DNA of 64,000 nucleotides from positions 186,001-250,000 of the forward strand of contig DASVLJ010000025.1 of NCBI GenBank assembly GCA_036384915.1, in the 5' to 3' direction. The stretch comes from PKWO01 sp036384915. Its GTDB lineage: Bacteria > Pseudomonadota > Gammaproteobacteria > Burkholderiales > Burkholderiaceae_D. The notes under the pieces are model-generated. The model was not told the origin of the DNA, searched no databases, and was given only the letters and a program-made list of their open reading frames with translations. Shown here piece after piece: positions 62,908 to 64,000 of the stretch. Every line of letters starts with the position of its first letter. The stretch's first letter is position 1. A program made the translations under genes and the position numbers.

Positions 62908-64000
62908 GTCTTTTGGTGCATGCTGGAAGCTGTGGCGGCATCCTGCCTCCAGCGCCGTATGACCGATTTCCCGGTCTTGATGCCCGGCTGCTCGATTACC
63001 TGGTAGAGCAGCCATGACAAGAGGTATACGATGGGCAGAACCAGCGCCAGCACCAGAAGAAAGCGCAGGTACTGATTCGAGGCGACGTACCCGGGAAACT
63101 GCGCCAGCGCGCCTGCCGCCGGCAATACGATCAGCAAGTGCAGCAGATAGACGGCGTAGGAAGTCGAGCCGAGGAAGCGGGCCAAGCCGCCGGAAAAAGC
63201 GCGCCGTACGGCCGCTTGCGCTGCGCGCAAATATGCCGCGCCGGGCAGCTTGCCGTCGTCGGTCAGGTAAAACATGGCCGCCATCAGGCAAACCAGGAAG
63301 AGGGTTTCTCCATTACGCTGGCGTAGAAATTCTACACAAGGGTAGAGCAGGGAGACGGCAAGCAGCATCGTCGCCTTGCCGTCCTTGCGCGCGAAACTCA
63401 TCAGCATGCCGGCAAGGAAGACGTGCAGCTTGATCGGCAAAAAGGCAGGCATGGGGAATTGGCTGAAGAATCCCGGTGCCAAGGCTTCGGCCAGCGCGCA
63501 GGCGGCGATGAGAAGCATTGCCGCCAGGCCCGCGCCCAGGCGCGCTGCAAGCAGCATCATGAAGGGGAAGGCCAGATAAAACTGCATCTCCAGTCCGATC
63601 GACCAATCGGGCAAGGGTGTGCGGAAGGCGTAGCCGGGCAGCATGCCGAAGGTAAAACTCAGATGGGCAGCCAGATTGACCGGGCTTTGATCGGTATAGC
63701 GCGCGACTTCGGTGCCGCTTTGCGGCCAGGCTGCGGCGATATGATTGCGCATCTCTCCCAGCGCCGGGCCGGCCAACAGCGCCACAACCAGGAGCACATA
63801 GTAGAGCGGGGCAATGCGGAAGAAGCGCCGCGTCCAGAAGACGGCAATCGTGCCTGCCTGGTGCCAGGGTTCGCGCTCGCGCCGCTCAAGATAATGATGC
63901 GCCATCAGAAAGCCCGAGAGCATCATGAACAATTCGACTGCCACACTGCCCCACGAGAGAATCGGAAGGCCGCGCATGCCCGAGAGAATCTGCACGTGCG
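62904..64000 (-). CDS. Acyltransferase 3 family membrane protein (5' end outside window)
   Basis: The frame is open to the window end, so the N-terminus, with the expected first segment and catalytic His, is missing. Visible: SVAVELFMMLSGFLMAHHYL, WTRRFFRIAPLYYVLLVVAL (RR-x-x-RI-x-P signature), LPDWSIGLEMQFYLAFP (EMQFY) and eight or more membrane segments. The OafA/YrhL family acylates surface sugars such as O-antigen. Convergent with, and overlapping by four bases, the ATP-grasp gene. Confidence 0.9.
   Translation of the reverse strand, partial: HVQILSGMRGLPILSWGSVAVELFMMLSGFLMAHHYLERREREPWHQAGTIAVFWTRRFFRIAPLYYVLLVVALLAGPALGEMRNHIAAAWPQSGTEVARYTDQSPVNLAAHLSFTFGMLPGYAFRTPLPDWSIGLEMQFYLAFPFMMLLAARLGAGLAAMLLIAACALAEALAPGFFSQFPMPAFLPIKLHVFLAGMLMSFARKDGKATMLLAVSLLYPCVEFLRQRNGETLFLVCLMAAMFYLTDDGKLPGAAYLRAAQAAVRRAFSGGLARFLGSTSYAVYLLHLLIVLPAAGALAQFPGYVASNQYLRFLLVLALVLPIVYLLSWLLYQVIEQPGIKTGKSVIRRWRQDAATASSMHQKT

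Overview
ORGANISM. The window comes from the chromosome of a GC-rich betaproteobacterium, most likely a member of the Oxalobacteraceae (Burkholderiales). Reasons: the core gene order gyrA-serC-pheA-hisC-tyrA-aroA-cmk-rpsA-ihfB-lapA-lapB-ugd-rfaE/hldA-cysM, the ubiG-gph pair beside two OmpA-family genes, the tmRNA tag ANDESFALAA, and dispersed palindromic repeats between core genes. The genus cannot be fixed from the sequence alone. LAYOUT. (1) 1-17.3 kb is the right-hand part of a prophage (or phage-tail-derived element) with a contractile-type tail: hub fragment, gpV-like spike, a baseplate protein, a LysM/gp25-like wedge protein, gpJ, a gpI-like protein, a tail-collar fibre, a repeat-rich fibre, then a lysis cassette (membrane proteins, glucosaminidase endolysin, lipoprotein, class-3 lipase) and two reverse-strand genes (DksA/TraR zinc finger, AP2-domain protein). 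It stops at the 3' end of ssrA (tmRNA), a common integration site. Between the spike gene and the next baseplate gene lies a non-phage insert (about 1.45-5.06 kb) holding a secreted tyrosinase, a convergent membrane diguanylate cyclase with a GGEEF site, and the 3' remnant of an IS630-family transposase. This is the most unusual part of the window. (2) 17.3-21.2 kb: tmRNA, gph, ubiG and two OmpA-like proteins, all on the minus strand. (3) 21.5-42.6 kb: a housekeeping block on the plus strand covering DNA gyrase A, serine, phenylalanine, tyrosine and chorismate biosynthesis, CMP kinase, ribosomal protein S1, IHF-beta, LPS regulation (LapAB), UDP-glucose dehydrogenase, heptose kinase, a ComEA-like protein and cysteine synthase. 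Two reverse-strand modules interrupt it: an SdpR/SdpI-like repressor and membrane-protein pair with three phased operators, and an ECF sigma/anti-sigma pair with a periplasmic catalase-like haem protein. (4) 42.7-53.7 kb: small conserved proteins (DUF1415, YaeQ), a 168-bp near-perfect palindrome, a globin-coupled PAS-GGDEF-EAL protein, tRNA-Arg(TCT), two tandem secreted paralogues with a shared leader, an AT-hook-type basic protein, and a His-rich PadR regulator with an MFS transporter. (5) 53.7-64 kb: SGNH hydrolase, secreted prolyl oligopeptidase, a membrane-anchored beta-propeller-like protein, glutamine amidotransferase, an outer-membrane barrel paired with a TlpA-like thioredoxin, GNAT, ATP-grasp, and a membrane acyltransferase cut by the window end. 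REPEATS. At least four copies of an imperfect inverted GTAGGTTGG...CCAACCTAC element and one variant lie between genes, and three copies of a CCCTCTCCC-type element; both families are confined to intergenic DNA here. No CRISPR array and no complete insertion sequence were seen. No integrase, capsid or packaging gene is visible; if the prophage has them they lie to the left of the window.
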